From assembly GCA_934133195.1 (NCBI GenBank), contig CAKPAZ010000011.1, forward strand, positions 1 to 41,346: a stretch of 41,346 bases of DNA. Reading direction: 5' to 3'. Positions 32,507 to 41,325 of the stretch are shown here, in pieces. The first letter of the stretch is position 1. Each line of letters starts with the position of its first letter. Origin of the DNA: an uncultured Bacilli bacterium. Lineage in GTDB: Bacteria > Bacillota_I > Bacilli_A > ML615J-28 > CAG-313. The notes under the pieces were generated by a model. The model had not been told where the DNA came from, searched no databases, and worked only from the letters and a program-made list of their open reading frames with translations. A program made the position numbers and the translations under genes.

Positions 32507-34822
32507 ATGATCGCTAGTGTAGTTGTAAATGTTAATAGTAATAATGTTGATTATGCTTTTACCTATAGTATTCCCGAAATGATTCTTCCTCTAATCAAAG
32601 TAGGTTCAAGAGTCAAAGTTCCTTTTGGACAATCTAATCGATTATTAATGGGATATGTTCTTGAATTAAAAAATGAACAACCAACAATGGAACTAAAGGA
32701 TATTGTCGAATTAGTTGATATTGAACCCATCCTTTCTGAAAAACAAATTGAACTTGCGAAGTTTATTAAAGAAGATACAATTTGTCCTTTAATTCGTGTT
32801 TTTAATGTGATGGTTCCAAGTTCTCTTCAATTAAAACCTAAAAAATATTTGAATATAATTAATTATAATGATTTAGATGCTAATCTTGCGACTATCTTTG
32901 GTGGTAAACAAGTAGTCGAATATACTTCAAAATTATCAACATTTAGTTATCAAATTGAAAAGGCCATTGAAAAAGGTTTGATTACAATATCCTATGACGC
33001 AATCCAACAAACAAAAGAAAAATACACTAATAAATATCAATTAAATCTCCCTATTTTTTATGATAACATGAGTGTATTTTCTAAAAATGTTCAAGATGAA
33101 TTGCTTCTTTTGAAAGATGAAGAACCACTTTCAAAAAGTGATATTCAAGATAAAACAGGTTTATCTTATTATATGATAGATAAATGTGCCAAAATGAAAG
33201 TCCTAGCCACGTTAAAACTACCAACATCAAGAGTAAAGGTAAAAGAATTATCTGTTGATGATACTTTCATCAAGGCCAACGAAACTTATGATGAAATTAT
33301 TAATAAATTTATGAGTGATTTAACACTTCCATCATTATGGATTCCTCAGGACAATATGGAGGAAGTTGGTATTATTGAACGTATTGTAAGATTAAATGTA
33401 AAAAATAAAAAAACTACCTTAATTATCTGCTCGGATATTTTAAGTAGTTATCGAATCTCTTCACTACTCAGAAAACGAACTCACTTAAGTGTAGCTTGTT
33501 TAAACTCTGAATTAAGTGAAGGAGAGTATTTAGATTATTACAATGAAATAAAAAATGATGAATATTCGGTAATTGTAACTACGCCTAAAGGCTCACTTTT
33601 AGAATATCAAAATCTACATACCATCATTATGTTAGATACAGAAAGCGATAATTATTATAATGATCAAAGCCCAAGATATGACTTAAAAAAGGTAATGTTG
33701 AAATATGCTTTAATATATAAGGCTAAATTAATATATCAATCATTCACACCATCAATTGAAGAATATGTAAAAGGCTTAAAAAACATTAATCAATTAGTTG
33801 AATCTACTTCATCGAATAATGCTAATATCGATGTTGAAGTTATTGATTTGAAGGATGAATTACTTCGTGCTAACACTTCTTTAATAAGTCAAAAATTGTT
33901 GAAAAAAATCAAAATAACCATGTCAAAAGGACTACAAACCCTACTAATTACCAATCGAAAATTTCATAGTAATTATGTAATGTGTAGATCATGTGGAGAA
34001 ATAGTTAAATGTAGTAGATGTTTAATTCCTCTCCAATATTCTAAGAAAAATGATAACCTTTTGTGTCCGGCTTGTGGAACAAGATATGCGATGATCAATA
34101 CCTGTCCAAATTGTGAAAGTCAGATGTTTAGATTTGAAGGTAGTGGCATGGAACAACTAGTTGAAGATTTGAAGTCTTTACTTCCAGATGCTCGAATAGT
34201 AAAAATTGATGATTCTTCATATAAAGAAAACTCAATTAAAATGTCAGAAATTGAAAATAATGAAGTAGATATTATTCTTGCGACAGCAGTACTTTCTAAA
34301 AGTGTTATCGAAACAAACCTTGGATTAGTCGCAATCATCAATTTAGATGAAATAACAGGAAATCAAAGTTATACATCAAATGAAAGAGCAATGAGTGAAC
34401 TAGTTCAAACCAAAAATAAAGTATTAAATACAAATGCAACAATGGTTGTACAAACCTACGATCCAAGTAATTATGTTTTAAAAGATTTTATAATTGATGA
34501 TTTTAAAGCTTATGTTAAAGAAGAAATCACAAATCGTAAAATACTTAGAAATACGCCTTTTTACTTCATTAATCGTATTTTTGTAAAAGGAAAGTATGAA
34601 GATATGTTTAAAGAAGCATATAATATTAAAAAAGCCTTACAAGAAATGCTTGGGAAAAAAGTATATATAATTGGACCTACGTATAACCACGCAAATCAAG
34701 CTGTTCAATTAATCATTAAACATCAAGTAGTGGATATTAATAATATGTATAATAGAATTTACTCAAATTATCAAAATTCTTCAGTAATGATTATTTTTGA
34801 TAAATATCCACGCTATATTTAG
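32507..34822 (+). CDS. priA: PriA homologue with degenerate helicase motifs
   Basis: PriA restarts collapsed replication forks and loads the replicative helicase. Identity is supported by the N-terminal DNA-binding domain (about 1-105: FTYSIPE, VKVPFG), full length (771), the zinc module with all eight cysteines (493, 496, 502, 505, 520, 523, 533, 536), and fmt directly downstream. The ATPase parts are missing. At the Walker A site (about 276-292) there is no GxGKT. The DEEH box reads DTES (377-380), although the following SPRY stays. GTRSA reads TTPKG. The motif VI QxxGRAGR region (about 633-640) has no arginine pair. No frameshift is visible, so this is an intact gene whose product probably cannot hydrolyse ATP. 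AGAGGAGGG precedes the ATG. Confidence 0.88.
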   Translation: MIASVVVNVNSNNVDYAFTYSIPEMILPLIKVGSRVKVPFGQSNRLLMGYVLELKNEQPTMELKDIVELVDIEPILSEKQIELAKFIKEDTICPLIRVFNVMVPSSLQLKPKKYLNIINYNDLDANLATIFGGKQVVEYTSKLSTFSYQIEKAIEKGLITISYDAIQQTKEKYTNKYQLNLPIFYDNMSVFSKNVQDELLLLKDEEPLSKSDIQDKTGLSYYMIDKCAKMKVLATLKLPTSRVKVKELSVDDTFIKANETYDEIINKFMSDLTLPSLWIPQDNMEEVGIIERIVRLNVKNKKTTLIICSDILSSYRISSLLRKRTHLSVACLNSELSEGEYLDYYNEIKNDEYSVIVTTPKGSLLEYQNLHTIIMLDTESDNYYNDQSPRYDLKKVMLKYALIYKAKLIYQSFTPSIEEYVKGLKNINQLVESTSSNNANIDVEVIDLKDELLRANTSLISQKLLKKIKITMSKGLQTLLITNRKFHSNYVMCRSCGEIVKCSRCLIPLQYSKKNDNLLCPACGTRYAMINTCPNCESQMFRFEGSGMEQLVEDLKSLLPDARIVKIDDSSYKENSIKMSEIENNEVDIILATAVLSKSVIETNLGLVAIINLDEITGNQSYTSNERAMSELVQTKNKVLNTNATMVVQTYDPSNYVLKDFIIDDFKAYVKEEITNRKILRNTPFYFINRIFVKGKYEDMFKEAYNIKKALQEMLGKKVYIIGPTYNHANQAVQLIIKHQVVDINNMYNRIYSNYQNSSVMIIFDKYPRYI

Positions 34823-34830
34823 GAGGTAAA

Positions 34831-35754
34831 ATGTTAAAAATAGTATTTATGGGAACCCCAAACTTTAGTGTTCCTATTTTAGAAGCCTTAATCGAAAAGT
34901 ATCAAGTAATCGGTGTTGTAACACAACCTGATAAAATGGTAGGAAGAAAACGTGAAATTGTATATTCACCAGTAAAAGAATGCGCTATAAAACATAATAT
35001 TCCTCTTTTTCAACCTGAAAAAATAAGAAATGATTATGAAGATATTATGGCCTTAAATCCTGATTTAATTGTTACGGCTGCTTATGGTCAAATTGTTGGT
35101 ATGAAATTATTAAATAGTCCAAAATATCGCTCAATTAATGTTCATGCCTCACTACTTCCAAAATATCGTGGTGGAGCACCAATTCATGCGGCTATAAAGA
35201 ATGGTGATTCATATACAGGCGTTACAATTATGTATATGGAAAAGGCTATGGATGCAGGTGACATCTTGGGAACCGTTAAAGTCCCAATCCTAGACACTGA
35301 TGACTGTGGTAGTATGTTTGAAAAACTATCACTTGCGGGGAGAGATCTTTTATTAGAGGTAATTCCTAACTTAATAGATGGTAAGATTACACCAATAAAA
35401 CAAATTGAATCAGATGCCACTTTTGCTTATAATGTAACAAAAGAGGAAGAAAAACTAGACTTTAATCTTCCAGCAAGATCGGTATTTAATCATATTAGAG
35501 CATATAATCCAAACCCAGTTGCTTATATGCTTTTAGGTAATGATCCAATTAAAGTATATTCATCAAAAGTTAGTGATGAAACTCATCATACAACTCCAGC
35601 TGAAATAATTAAAATTACTAAAAATGGCTTTCTTATGGCATGTGGTGAAAACACAACTTTAGAAATACTTGAAGTACAACCAAGTGGAAAAAAGAAAATG
35701 TCTGCTCGTGATTTTGCGAACGGAGCTTTAAGAAAGTATTTAGAAAGGAAATAA
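34831..35754 (+). CDS. fmt: Methionyl-tRNA formyltransferase
   Basis: Fmt formylates initiator Met-tRNA with 10-formyl-THF. The 307 residues have the N-terminal Rossmann-like domain with the catalytic trio Asn103, His105 (HASLLPKYRGGAPI) and Asp141 (DAGDIL), and a C-terminal OB-like tRNA-binding domain from about 205. AGGAGG overlaps the priA stop. In Bacillus the peptide deformylase gene def lies between priA and fmt; it is not here and must be elsewhere. Confidence 0.97.
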   Translation: MLKIVFMGTPNFSVPILEALIEKYQVIGVVTQPDKMVGRKREIVYSPVKECAIKHNIPLFQPEKIRNDYEDIMALNPDLIVTAAYGQIVGMKLLNSPKYRSINVHASLLPKYRGGAPIHAAIKNGDSYTGVTIMYMEKAMDAGDILGTVKVPILDTDDCGSMFEKLSLAGRDLLLEVIPNLIDGKITPIKQIESDATFAYNVTKEEEKLDFNLPARSVFNHIRAYNPNPVAYMLLGNDPIKVYSSKVSDETHHTTPAEIIKITKNGFLMACGENTTLEILEVQPSGKKKMSARDFANGALRKYLERK

Positions 35755-35756
35755 CT

Positions 35757-36290
35757 ATGCAACCTAAACTTTATTATTCTCGTGAAGAAATGCAAAAACT
35801 AAATATTGAAAAATTACAAGAACGTGGTGTAACAGTTGAGGAAATTGCTGAAATTGCTTATAACCAACAAAGTAGATATAATGACAACGTTGAAATGGAA
35901 GTATGTATAGAAAGTGTAATGAAAATATTATCTTTACGTGATATCTTTCATATTCTACAATTAGGTGCTGAAATTGACCGCCTTGCTGAAGAAGGAAAAT
36001 TTAATGGACCAATTCAAGATATCTTACGATATGATTTAGGTGTCTTTGGTGTAGATGAAATTTTAGGTCTAGATGTTGCTCGTCTATATGGAGCCATTGG
36101 ACAAACTAACTTTGGTGATATCGATGTTAATAAACCAGGTATAGTCGCAAAACTTAATGCTGATGGTAAAGGTGATAAAGAACATTGTCATACTTTTTTA
36201 GATGATATTGTTGGTGCTATTGCGGCAGCTGCTTCAACTCGTGTTGCTCAAATTATCTCTGAAGATGAAGCAGAAAAAGGACTAAAGTAA
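35757..36290 (+). CDS. pgpA: Soluble PgpA-like (YutG family) phosphatase
   Basis: The 177-residue protein matches the phosphatidylglycerophosphatase A family as seen in Bacillus YutG. It has EVCIESVMKIL, the DLGVFGVDEILGLDVARLYGAIGQTNFG-type core, KPGIVAKL, and the C-terminal HTFLDDIVGAIAAAASTRVA. No transmembrane helix is evident, unlike E. coli PgpA, so a peripheral enzyme or a different phosphatase role is possible. It starts two bases after fmt, and its stop touches the start of sdaA. I am fairly sure of the family, less of the substrate. Confidence 0.75.
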   Translation: MQPKLYYSREEMQKLNIEKLQERGVTVEEIAEIAYNQQSRYNDNVEMEVCIESVMKILSLRDIFHILQLGAEIDRLAEEGKFNGPIQDILRYDLGVFGVDEILGLDVARLYGAIGQTNFGDIDVNKPGIVAKLNADGKGDKEHCHTFLDDIVGAIAAAASTRVAQIISEDEAEKGLK

Positions 36291-37478
36291 ATGGAAACAA
36301 TAAAAACCATCTATAAGATTGGATATGGACCATCGAGTTCACATACTATGGGACCTGGATATGCAGCGGAAAAGTTCTTAAACAACCATCAAGATGCTGA
36401 CAAATTTAAAGTTGAATTATATGGTTCCTTAGCCTTAACCGGAAAAGGCCATATGACTGATGTAATAATTAAAAAGATTCTAGGTGATTTAAAAACCGAA
36501 GTAATCTTTAATTATGATAAAGTATTTCCTTATCATCCTAATGCTATGAAATTTCAAGCTATAAAAGATGGTACAATAATTGATGATTGGCTTGTATATA
36601 GCGTTGGCGGTGGTGATTTAAGGGAAGAAGGAGAAGCAAGAGTAAAAAAAGAAACTAAAGTTTATCCTCATTCAACAATGGAAGAAATCTTAAGATATGT
36701 TAAAAAAACAGGTATGACACTTCCTGAATATGTTTTAAAATATGAAGGCCCTAGTATCAAAGAATATCTTAAAGAAGTCTTAAATACGATGGAAAAATGT
36801 ATAAAAAAAGGGATAATGACAGATGGAGTTTTACCAGGAAGATTAAAAGTAACCAGAAAAGCTCCAACGTTTTATCAAAAATACTTAAATACGAAAAAGC
36901 CAAATGAACTAGTATATGCGTATTCACTCGCTGTAAGTGAAGAAAATGCCAGTGGAAATGTTGTCGTTACTGCTCCTACTTGTGGAGCATCAGCAGTAAT
37001 CCCAGCCGTTCTATTTATGGAAAAAGAAATTAACAATCGAAGTGAAAATGAACTTATTAATGCTTTGATGGTAGCTGGTCTTATTGGTAATATAGTAAGA
37101 ACAAATGCCTCAATTTCAGGAGCTGAAGTAGGATGCCAAGGAGAAGTCGGTGTGGCTTGTAGTATGGCATCAGGAATGCTAGTATATTTATATGGGGGAG
37201 ATAGTGAAACTATCGAATATGGGGCTGAAATCGCCTTAGAACACCATCTAGGATTAACTTGTGATCCAATTGATGGACTTGTTCAAATCCCATGCATTGA
37301 AAGAAATGCTATTGCGGCAATCACTGCAATCAATACTAGTGAATATGCAAGAATTGCAGGAAGTAAACACTCAGTAACCTTAGATAGTGTAATTGAAGTA
37401 ATGAAAGAAACCGGCAAAGATCTCCAAGATAAATACAAAGAAACCTCAACTGGTGGTCTTGCTTTAAGAAATAAATAA
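36291..37478 (+). CDS. sdaA: Single-chain L-serine dehydratase, iron-sulfur type
   Basis: It deaminates L-serine to pyruvate and ammonia using a 4Fe-4S cluster. The 395 residues join a beta-type part (YGPSSSHTMGPGYAAEKF near residue 15) and an alpha-type part (TAPTCGASAVIPAVLF, CQGEVGVACSMASGML, CDPIDGLVQIPCIERNA). Cysteines in these blocks are the cluster ligands. At 395 residues it is shorter than single-chain E. coli SdaA (about 454). The ATG follows the upstream stop with no gap, so translation is coupled. It supplies pyruvate from an amino acid, and fits an anaerobic, fermentative organism. Confidence 0.93.
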   Translation: METIKTIYKIGYGPSSSHTMGPGYAAEKFLNNHQDADKFKVELYGSLALTGKGHMTDVIIKKILGDLKTEVIFNYDKVFPYHPNAMKFQAIKDGTIIDDWLVYSVGGGDLREEGEARVKKETKVYPHSTMEEILRYVKKTGMTLPEYVLKYEGPSIKEYLKEVLNTMEKCIKKGIMTDGVLPGRLKVTRKAPTFYQKYLNTKKPNELVYAYSLAVSEENASGNVVVTAPTCGASAVIPAVLFMEKEINNRSENELINALMVAGLIGNIVRTNASISGAEVGCQGEVGVACSMASGMLVYLYGGDSETIEYGAEIALEHHLGLTCDPIDGLVQIPCIERNAIAAITAINTSEYARIAGSKHSVTLDSVIEVMKETGKDLQDKYKETSTGGLALRNK

Positions 37479-37490
37479 TAGGTAGAAAAT

Positions 37491-38915
37491 ATGGAAGAAA
37501 TAAAAAAAGAAGTTGAAGAACAAAAAATAATAAAGATAGGCACAAAAATGAAAATGTCATTTGTTGCCTTAACACATGAAGGGCTTGGAATTGCTAAAAT
37601 AAGTGGATATAACAAGTTTGGAACATATTATGAAAATTTCCCTATTTTTGTAATGGGAGCCTTATCACATGAGGAAGGTTATGTTGAAATAACTAGACTT
37701 ACAAAAAGTTTTGGATATGGTAAAGCATTAAAAATGTTCCCTGATACCTTCACAAAAGATCGTACAACCCCAATATGCAAGGCCTACCCTGAATGTGGTG
37801 GTTGCAACATAATGCATATGACGTATGCAGCCCAACTTAAGTTTAAAGAACAAACAGTAAAGGATACGCTTGAAAGAATTGGAACACTAAAAGGTGTTGA
37901 AATTAAACCAATTATTGGTACAACTCATCCTTTACGTTACCGTAATAAAGTTCAAGTGCCATTTGGAATGTCATTTAAGAAAACAGTGGCTGGATTTTAT
38001 AAACGTGATACTCACCAAATAATACCCCTTGAATCATGTTACATTCAAAGTGATATTTCTACAAGCTTAACTTTATTTGTAAAAAATCTATGTAATGAAT
38101 ATAAACTTACAGGATATGACGAAAAATATCACAAAGGTGATATTAGACATATTCTAATAAAAACAAATACTGTTGGTGAAATTATGCTTGTTCTTGTAAT
38201 GCTACATCAAGAATTACCAGACCTAAAACCAATGGTTGAAAAAATAGTAAAAAGATATCCGTCGGTTAAATCAATAATAATGAATATCAATAAAGTAAGA
38301 GGAAACACTACACTTGGAGATAAGAATATTCTTCTTTATGGAGATCCATATTTAACGGATACTTTGTGTGGTAAAACATTTAGAATTGGTGCAACCTCAT
38401 TCTATCAAGTAAACCATGAACAAACAGAAATACTTTATACAAAAGCCTTAGAAATGGCTAACTTTACAAAAGATGATGTCTTAATAGATGCATATTGTGG
38501 TATTGGTACAATAGGTATCATCGCCTCTGATAAAGTAAAACAAGTATATGGAGTTGAAATTGTTCCAGAAGCTATTAAAAATGCAAATGAAAACCTAAAG
38601 CTAAACGGAGTTACTAATGCAACATACGTTTGTAACAAAGCTGAAGAACAAATTGTTGATTGGATGTCATCTGGACTTCCAGCAACTGCTGTGGTTGTCG
38701 ATCCACCAAGAAAAGGCTGTGATGAGACTTTCCTTGAAACTATAGACAAAATGAACATTGGTAAAGTGCTTTATATTTCTTGTAATCCATCAACTCTCGC
38801 AAGAGATTTGAAATACCTTGTTGAACATGGTTATTATGTATTTGGCGTACAACCTGTTGATATGTTCCCACAAAGTTCTCATATAGAAACTATTGTATAC
38901 TTAGAAAAGCACTAG
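37491..38915 (+). CDS. rlmD: 23S rRNA 5-methyluridine methyltransferase (RlmD/RlmCD family)
   Basis: The enzyme makes m5U in 23S rRNA. The 474-residue protein has an N-terminal TRAM domain (about 12-80), a 4Fe-4S binding region with Cys96, Cys102 and Cys105 (CKAYPECGGC) and a later Cys in LESCYIQ, the SAM loop DAYCGIGTIGI, and the catalytic Cys431 in SCNPSTLARD. Whether it modifies U1939 alone or both U747 and U1939 (RlmCD) cannot be told here. TAGGTAG is a weak ribosome site before the ATG. It is the last gene of the priA operon and converges on ktrA. Confidence 0.93.
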   Translation: MEEIKKEVEEQKIIKIGTKMKMSFVALTHEGLGIAKISGYNKFGTYYENFPIFVMGALSHEEGYVEITRLTKSFGYGKALKMFPDTFTKDRTTPICKAYPECGGCNIMHMTYAAQLKFKEQTVKDTLERIGTLKGVEIKPIIGTTHPLRYRNKVQVPFGMSFKKTVAGFYKRDTHQIIPLESCYIQSDISTSLTLFVKNLCNEYKLTGYDEKYHKGDIRHILIKTNTVGEIMLVLVMLHQELPDLKPMVEKIVKRYPSVKSIIMNINKVRGNTTLGDKNILLYGDPYLTDTLCGKTFRIGATSFYQVNHEQTEILYTKALEMANFTKDDVLIDAYCGIGTIGIIASDKVKQVYGVEIVPEAIKNANENLKLNGVTNATYVCNKAEEQIVDWMSSGLPATAVVVDPPRKGCDETFLETIDKMNIGKVLYISCNPSTLARDLKYLVEHGYYVFGVQPVDMFPQSSHIETIVYLEKH

Positions 38916-38941
38916 TTTCTTTCCTTATATATATAAAGAAA

Positions 38942-38966
38942 AAGCCTAAGAATTAACTTAGGCTTA
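38942..38966. terminator. Bidirectional terminator between rlmD and ktrA
   Basis: AAGCCTAAG (38942-38950) and CTTAGGCTT (38957-38965) form a perfect 9-bp stem. The A-run on its left serves the minus strand and the T-rich tail on its right the plus strand. The stem contains the ktrA stop codon. Confidence 0.88.
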
Positions 38967-39626
38967 TTTTCCGTTTATGGAACTATTAAATTTTGCGACT
39001 TTAGCATCTTTTCCAATTACAAGTACTTCATCACCGGGATTAATGGTGTCACTACCTTTTGGAATAAATACTTTTTTATTTCGCTTGATAGAAATTATAT
39101 TAACATCATATTTGTTTCTTGAATCAAGTTCAATTAAAGTCTGAGGTTTAAAGTTATCAGTAATTAATATCTGTACAATACCATAACCATCAGAAATATT
39201 AAAGTAATCAGTTATGTTATCACTAATAATACTATTTGCATATCTTATTCCCGCAATTCTTTCAGGGAATATTACTTCATCGGCACCAATTTTATACATG
39301 ATTTTCTCGTAATGATCATCATCGATTCTAACACTGATTTTCTTTACTCCACGTTCTTTTAAAAGAATAGTGGTAAGGATTGTAGCTTGTATATTTCCTC
39401 CGATTGTTATAATTGCTTGTGAGATGCCATCAAAACTAATTTGATTTAAGGCAGCCTCACTTGTAGAATCGCAAATCAAACAATGTTCAATAATTTCACT
39501 TGCTTTAATTACAGCATCTTCATTACTATCGATTGCCATAATTTCAACGTTATTGTGTTTAACTAGTTCTTCGATTATCGCAATACCTAATCTTCCAAGT
39601 CCTACAACTAAAAAACTTTTTTTCAT
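38964..39626 (-). CDS. ktrA: Potassium channel regulatory subunit KtrA/TrkA (RCK)
   Basis: This cytosolic ring subunit gates the partner potassium channel in response to nucleotides. The 220 residues have an RCK_N Rossmann domain starting VVGLGRLG, with the acidic residue in MAIDSNED that binds the ribose, a second segment ITIGGNIQATIL, and a C-terminal TrkA_C domain (about 145-215). Size matches single-RCK Ktr proteins rather than the double-RCK TrkA of E. coli. It follows ktrB after 11 bases on the minus strand and is probably cotranscribed. Confidence 0.94.
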   Translation of the reverse strand: MKKSFLVVGLGRLGIAIIEELVKHNNVEIMAIDSNEDAVIKASEIIEHCLICDSTSEAALNQISFDGISQAIITIGGNIQATILTTILLKERGVKKISVRIDDDHYEKIMYKIGADEVIFPERIAGIRYANSIISDNITDYFNISDGYGIVQILITDNFKPQTLIELDSRNKYDVNIISIKRNKKVFIPKGSDTINPGDEVLVIGKDAKVAKFNSSINGK

Positions 39627-39637
39627 ATTTAATTCTC

Positions 39638-40996
39638 CTAACCAATAATTATTGTCTTTTCAACATATCTAACTTCATTACTATTATCAATTAACCAATT
39701 ACGATTCCAAAGGTTCATAATTGTCAATGGTCCAAGTCTGCCAGCAAACATTGCTATGCATAATAGAATTTTACTAGTGAAATGAAGACTTGAAGTAATA
39801 CCTGTTGAATTACCAACTGTACAAAATGCGGAAAATACTTCAAAAATTATTTCATCCATTCCATGAGTAACTCCATCTTTTAAGATTCCCAAATTACTTT
39901 CTATAATAATAATGACAGTGCTAACAGTAAAAATAAAAGTAATGGCCATTACTACAAGGGTAAAAGCTTTAATTACAGAAGAAGAAGCAATTCTCCTTTT
40001 AAAGGCAGTAGCTTGCTTTCCTCTAGCATAGCCAATCATACTAGCTACTAAAACAAATAAAGTGGTTGTCTTGATTCCCCCACCAGTAGAACAAGGTGAA
40101 GCGCCAAAAAACATTAATACAATAAAAATTATAAAGCCAGCACCACCACGAAGTTTACTCATCTCAAATGTCGCAAAACCTGCAGTTCTTGCAGAGACGC
40201 TTTGGAAGAATGCTTGTAGTAAATTCATATCTGTTAGTACCCAAAATAACAAAGTACCAACAACCAAAAGTATTAATGTCGTAAACAATACAATTTTTGT
40301 ATGTAAAGACAACTTTTTAAAACTTTTAAATGATAAGATATCAAAAATTACGATAAAACCGATTCCACCAAGAATAATTAATAATGCAGTATTTAAATTA
40401 AATAGTACATTAGAAGCAAAAATATCATTTGTTAAACTTGAACTTCCAAACAAATCAAATCCAGCATTATTAAAAGCTGATACCGCATGAAATAAGCTAA
40501 TGCCAACAATTTGTGAATCAGTGTAGCCTAAATCTTCAATTTTAACTGAATACTTCAAAATTAAAAAGTTAAATATTGCTCCAACTAACTGAATAGAAAA
40601 AGCAGTTAAAACAATAGACTTAACCATTTTTGATAAACCTTGTTGAGAATCTTGATTTAAGGCTTCTTTAAGTAAGAATCTATTTTTAATACCAATATTC
40701 TTTCCTAATATAATAAAAACAAAAAGAGCAATTGTAATAAAACCAAGTCCACCAATTTCAACTAGCATCGCAAGTACAATTTTTCCAAACACACTAAGGG
40801 TAGCCCCCAAATCAGGAATTACCGATAGTCCCGTAACACATACTGCTGATGTAGTTGTAAAAAGAGCTTCAATAAATGTCAGGTTCTTTCCCTTAGTTGA
40901 AATTGGTAATAATAAAATTATTGTTCCAACAACAATTACAATAAAGAAACTCAGTAGTATCATTATAAAAGGAGATAAACTTTTTTTCTTTTTCAC
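39638..40996 (-). CDS. ktrB: Potassium uptake channel subunit KtrB/TrkH
   Basis: KtrB is the membrane part of the Ktr system and takes up K+ with a Na+ dependence in Bacillus. The 452-residue protein has eight or more hydrophobic segments and the four pore loops of the SKT family: TSAVCVTGLS, SAFNNAGFD, SARTAGFAT and CTVGNSTGIT. Each keeps a filter glycine. The start is GTG at 40996 on the minus strand. An AAAGGGA site precedes it by 9 bases, and an ATG two bases upstream is out of frame. It has its own promoter. Confidence 0.94.
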   Translation of the reverse strand: MKKKKSLSPFIMILLSFFIVIVVGTIILLLPISTKGKNLTFIEALFTTTSAVCVTGLSVIPDLGATLSVFGKIVLAMLVEIGGLGFITIALFVFIILGKNIGIKNRFLLKEALNQDSQQGLSKMVKSIVLTAFSIQLVGAIFNFLILKYSVKIEDLGYTDSQIVGISLFHAVSAFNNAGFDLFGSSSLTNDIFASNVLFNLNTALLIILGGIGFIVIFDILSFKSFKKLSLHTKIVLFTTLILLVVGTLLFWVLTDMNLLQAFFQSVSARTAGFATFEMSKLRGGAGFIIFIVLMFFGASPCSTGGGIKTTTLFVLVASMIGYARGKQATAFKRRIASSSVIKAFTLVVMAITFIFTVSTVIIIIESNLGILKDGVTHGMDEIIFEVFSAFCTVGNSTGITSSLHFTSKILLCIAMFAGRLGPLTIMNLWNRNWLIDNSNEVRYVEKTIIIG

Positions 40997-41023
40997 ATTT
41001 ACACATCCCTTTCAATGGCTTAG

Positions 41024-41052
41024 ATTATAGCACATAAAACATTATATTTCAA
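41024..41052 (-). promoter_or_regulatory. Promoter of ktrB-ktrA
   Basis: On the minus strand TTGAAA (41052-41047) and TATAAT (41029-41024) are 17 bp apart, and the -10 is extended by TGC. The divergent rRNA promoter starts 50 bases away. Confidence 0.85.
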
Positions 41053-41100
41053 ATAAAATAAAAAACTTGTAAAAAATAAGACAATTTATAAGCATTAATT
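41053..41100. other. AT-rich divergent spacer
   Basis: The gene-free stretch 40997-41325 holds the ktrB ribosome site and promoter, this short A/T-rich spacer, two rRNA promoters, boxA and the 16S leader. The spacer lacks a clear motif; its A-tracts directly upstream of the first rRNA promoter could act as an UP element. Confidence 0.35.
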
Positions 41101-41129
41101 TTGACATTGTTTATACAAAATGATATAAT
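41101..41129 (+). promoter_or_regulatory. rRNA operon promoter P1
   Basis: Consensus TTGACA (41101-41106) and TATAAT (41124-41129), 17 bp apart, with A-rich DNA upstream. Confidence 0.9.
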
Positions 41130-41160
41130 ATATGAGGTTTTGCTGAAAGGCAAGCGCTCT

Positions 41161-41185
41161 GAATTTATCCTATTAAAATAAATTC
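41161..41185 (+). other. Hairpin between rRNA promoters
   Basis: GAATTTAT (41161-41168) and ATAAATTC (41178-41185) pair over 8 bp with a 9-base loop. No T-run follows, so this is not an intrinsic terminator. It would be present only in P1 transcripts. Confidence 0.4.
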
Positions 41186-41216
41186 AAAAAAACTTTATCA
41201 AAATGAGTCAAAAGTA

Positions 41217-41245
41217 TTGACAAATAAAAGATAAAGTGATATAAT
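41217..41245 (+). promoter_or_regulatory. rRNA operon promoter P2
   Basis: A second consensus TTGACA (41217-41222) and TATAAT (41240-41245), 17 bp apart. Tandem promoters are normal for rRNA operons of Bacillota. Confidence 0.92.
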
Positions 41246-41280
41246 ATTCTAGCGCGTTTAAGAATGCGTAAGAAAAAAAT

Positions 41281-41300
41281 TGATCTTTGAAAACTGAACA
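41281..41300 (+). promoter_or_regulatory. boxA antitermination element
   Basis: TGATCTTTGAAAACTGAACA closely matches the boxA region found ahead of 16S rRNA in Bacilli. It binds the NusB-S10 antitermination complex in known systems. Confidence 0.75.
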
Positions 41301-41325
41301 TAACAGGTGGAGCAGGAAAATAAAC

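Noticed and set aside
158..39626. Mycoplasma-type genetic code (UGA as Trp)
   Set aside because: All long genes read with UGG for Trp, and UGA ends mrnC and sigH.
40062..40490. A 142-codon plus-strand frame opposite ktrB
   Set aside because: Antisense to conserved pore loops of KtrB; no promoter or ribosome site.
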